Shown in pieces: positions 61,330-64,000 of a DNA stretch of 64,000 nucleotides. Made by a program: the position numbers and the translations under genes. Source of the stretch: Sipunculus nudus (lineage: Eukaryota > Annelida > Sipuncula > Golfingiida > Sipunculidae); contig CM049316.1 of the NCBI GenBank assembly GCA_026874595.1, forward strand, positions 41,929,695-41,993,694, given 5' to 3'. Position 1 is the stretch's first letter. Each line of letters opens with the position of its first letter. The notes beneath the pieces were generated by a model. That model saw nothing but the letters and a program-made list of their open reading frames with translations, had not been told where the DNA came from and did not search any database.

Positions 61330-62900
61330 AATTTTCAGAAGACAAATTTTTTGCAAAAAAATTGGTGATGCTAGCTTCTGCCCTTTTTGAGATAGCTATA
61401 TACAACGCACGACTGAACACGGACGACGCCACACCATTGCATAAGCTCACAGATTCGCTAAAAATGCAATCCAAGTTTTTTCAAACAGTTAAAAGCTATA
61501 GTTTCAATAGTTCTAATCTGGGCATTCTGCATCTAGATGATGTGTCTAGACATCTAGACACTGTGTCTAGACATCAAGACACATTGTCAAGACATCAGAC
61601 AGAGCCAGGTTGGTTGCCATGGTGATGTCTGGACATCACCTGGTTGTACTGAGTGACCTCTTGACTTGGCTGCTGAAACTCAGCATGTTGTCAAATCTGT
61701 TTTCAAACACAGAAAGCCTTTTGAATTGGCTACAATACTTTTTTAAAGCTGCATTTACCCAATCTATTCATACAAAACTGGCAGTACCCTTACCATAGAA
61801 TATAATTCTTGTAAAAGTTTAAACCAATCAGCTTAACAGTTTCATCATAAAACAGTGTATAAAGTTAATCTACTATATTAGAAGAGTCTAAAATTACATT
61901 TTTGTGTGTAAAAAACATATCAATGTAGGTGGAGCCACCAATACCTCAATTTAGGGTATATGACATATGTGACAAGCACTGGCATAAAATTTGGTGATGA
62001 TATAGCTCTAGCCGTTTCTGAGACAGAAATTTTAGTGTGCATTTTTGGACAGATAACTAAGTTCAGCCTGCTGTAACTCGGCCAAAAATCTCCGAACTGG
62101 AACCATTGGAACAAACTTGAGAGAGATGGTTCCAGGGATCATTTATGTGAAATATGGGACAATTTAGCTGGACATTTTTGGAGTAGAAGATTTTTAATGC
62201 TTTTTCAGCTTTTTTTTTATAAAATCTAAGAAAATGCAGTTACAAAAAAAAAATAAACAAAAACTGATAGAGTTTTTCAGATGACTGATTATTTGCAAAA
62301 AATTTGGTGATCAATCCTGCCGTTTTTGAGTTAGCTATGGTGAACGTACACATGACGCACAGGTTCGCTAAAAAGGAGGAGTCCAGCCCATGCAGGACTA
62401 ATGACATCACCTATTACCACAATAATTACCCAATGGGTCAAACGGTTCCCGAAATATAAGCCTGGATGTCTGCAGTGTAAACATAAAGTAGGTGGCGCCA
62501 CCTGCCACTAACTCTAGAAAGCTATCCAAGATGTATAAAACTGCAAAATTTTAGGCAAATAAGTCAAACCACTGCCAAGATATGAGTGATTTTATCCCAC
62601 TGCAGACAAACAGATGGACGCTGTGCAAAAATGGTTGCAGGTGGCATCACCATTTTTTATGTTTGTTATAAAGCTATCCAAGTGCTACAATTTTTGCAAA
62701 TTTTTTTTTCTGATCGGTCACACGGTTCCTGAGATATGTGGGTAATGTGTCAAAACAGATGCACAGATGGATGCACTGGAGGGAGGAAAGGTCAGAGGTC
62801 AACGCAAAAGATTTTTTGGCACCAGTTCACATGTGACCTGATAATAGTGTAAAGTTTCGGAAAAATCTGTCCAGTGGTCTCAGATATATATTCCAGAAAG
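61330..62900. repeat. Dispersed repeat block downstream of the PIP4P promoter
   Basis: Mosaic of the 'aactcggccaaaaatc' family, an ataagctcacag tail (61440), a short tctagaca tandem stretch (61535-61600), and units with ggtggcgccacc (62491) followed by 'ggttcctgagatatgtgggt'. No protein domain is recognisable in its open frames. Confidence 0.75.
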
Positions 62901-63760
62901 GAACGCGGCGACAGCAGTGGAACCCGGTCAAAAACAAAGTATCCGCAAAACTCCCAAGGGCCCAAGGGCCAAAAGCGGGTGTCCATGCTGCAAAAATTGG
63001 TCTGAAACTCTTAAAAAGATTGCGGCAGCTGAAGAGGGTCGGTTAAAACCCTCTGGACCCCTCCCCTGGATCTGCTTCTATGGTAGATGTAGAATGAATA
63101 ATATGTAAATAAATGTAATAAAGATTTCCAAGGTAAACATGCATAATTAGTAAATTAAGTGGAAAACCATGCAATGCAAATATCTTCATGAGATGCAACA
63201 AAAAGTTCTTTCTTTGTTTCATTAATGTATCATGTAACTTTGCAAACATTGTATATGTTCAACCATTTTAAACCAACAATATATAACACTGTGAGAGTAT
63301 TTTTATTTCTTAAAGTCACCTTTTGTCCCAAATGTTTCCCCAGATTGCACCATAATTGATTAATACTTTCAACAGACTCAATGATCACATAAAGTGTTGA
63401 ATCTCTGGTTTTTGGGTTCTAACAGCTTGGCATCTGTGATTTGGAAACTCAGGAACATTGGGGGGGAAAGATATTAAGAATGATGTCAGTTCCTAATCAT
63501 AAAGATGGAAAAATAATGAAAATCTCCATTGAGCAGAAATGTTAACTTAACAGTCAACAGATGCACAGAATATGACAAATATGTGGTATGATCACCCATG
63601 CCACAGCTTACAATCTTGGCATAGCTGATGGCAATTGACCTTTCCACCACAGCCAAAATGCTCCGCCCTTTTAACTTATTATTATAATGATCCCCCAAAA
63701 CGCTCCTACACATATGGACATCCATGCCAATGGTAGCGAGAGCTGATAATAACAAAATAA

Positions 63761-63808
63761 TGACGTCACAAAGGGCGATGGCGCATGACGTCGTATTGAC
63801 TGACGTCA
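63761..63808. promoter_or_regulatory. CRE cluster (two TGACGTCA, one TGACGTCG)
   Basis: Perfect palindromic CREB/ATF sites at 63761-63768 and 63801-63808, with a one-base variant at 63786-63793. A GGGCGG-type box lies on the minus strand near 63660. This could be the promoter of a gene beginning here or outside the window. Confidence 0.5.
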
Positions 63809-64000
63809 TCAACTGGTATCACCTGACCATAATTGTTTACTATATCGCAGTCATACATGAACTGTGTTGCAATATATATTGGATTATTTGTCCCATACAA
63901 ATTATGTGCCAGGTAAGACATTAATATTATTCACTCGGTAGTTGGAGGATTTGCTCCCGCAACCTATAGCCTAGAAACTTTTTATACCGTCTCCTTCGTA

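Noticed and set aside
61278-61625. 115-codon plus-strand open frame
   Set aside because: It covers a dispersed repeat tail and the tctagaca tandem stretch, with no domain.
1-64000. tRNA, rRNA or CRISPR features
   Set aside because: I looked for A/B-box pairs, conserved rRNA blocks and regularly spaced direct repeats with unique spacers and found none I could support. The array at 41-42.7 kb has no spacers and derives from an exon.

Overview
This is a 64 kb piece of an animal nuclear genome. It is AT-rich, with long (TA)n and (TC)n microsatellites, spliced exons, LINE fossils, solo LTR candidates and many short inverted-repeat DNA elements. The dispersed repeats match types I associate with marine lophotrochozoans, especially molluscs: one built on TGACCTTGACCTTTGACC, one with a GGTGGCGCCACC core, and one with an 'ataagctcacagg..ggctaaaaa' tail. 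That placement is an inference and the species is unknown. No bacterial-type operon, CRISPR array or rRNA is present.

Only one protein-coding gene can be supported. It lies on the minus strand from 60706 to 33456 and encodes the animal orthologue of TMEM55/PIP4P, the late-endosomal/lysosomal phosphatidylinositol-4,5-bisphosphate 4-phosphatase family. I assembled it exon by exon from reading phase and GT-AG sites. Each mRNA would use eight exons and give 242 residues, with an ExxPLL lysosomal sorting motif, proline-rich stretch, several CxxC pairs, the CX5R motif and two membrane segments. An E-box of the TFE/MITF type sits 20 bp upstream of the ATG.

The gene has three unexpected features. 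(1) Exon 4 exists as two intact 94-nt copies, 4A and 4B, with the same phases. Using both or neither breaks the frame, so they look mutually exclusive. (2) Intron 2 carries about 25 tandem copies of a ~56-bp unit that duplicates the 3' end of exon 2 together with its 5' splice site; about ten copies keep GTAAG. (3) Intron 1 carries three ~665-bp tandem copies, each with a splice-site-flanked 108-nt open segment that would stop translation if spliced after exon 1. A candidate 27-nt microexon also lies in intron 1.

Layout: 1-33 kb is gene-poor. It holds LINE fossils (2.65-2.81 and 11.07-12.05 kb), TIR elements (13.94-15.10 and 26.06-26.63 kb), LTR-like units (15.77-16.65 and 24.78-25.90 kb, the second inserted in an older repeat with a perfect 5-bp duplication), a hammerhead-like motif (18.8 kb) and dispersed repeats (20.9-24.8 and 28.0-29.5 kb). 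From 30 to 60.7 kb lie the PIP4P gene and its probable 3' region, with MITEs and repeats in intron 1 (52.2-60.0 kb). From 60.7 to 64 kb there are more repeats (61.3-62.9 kb) and a cluster of CRE motifs near 63.8 kb that may belong to a gene outside the window.
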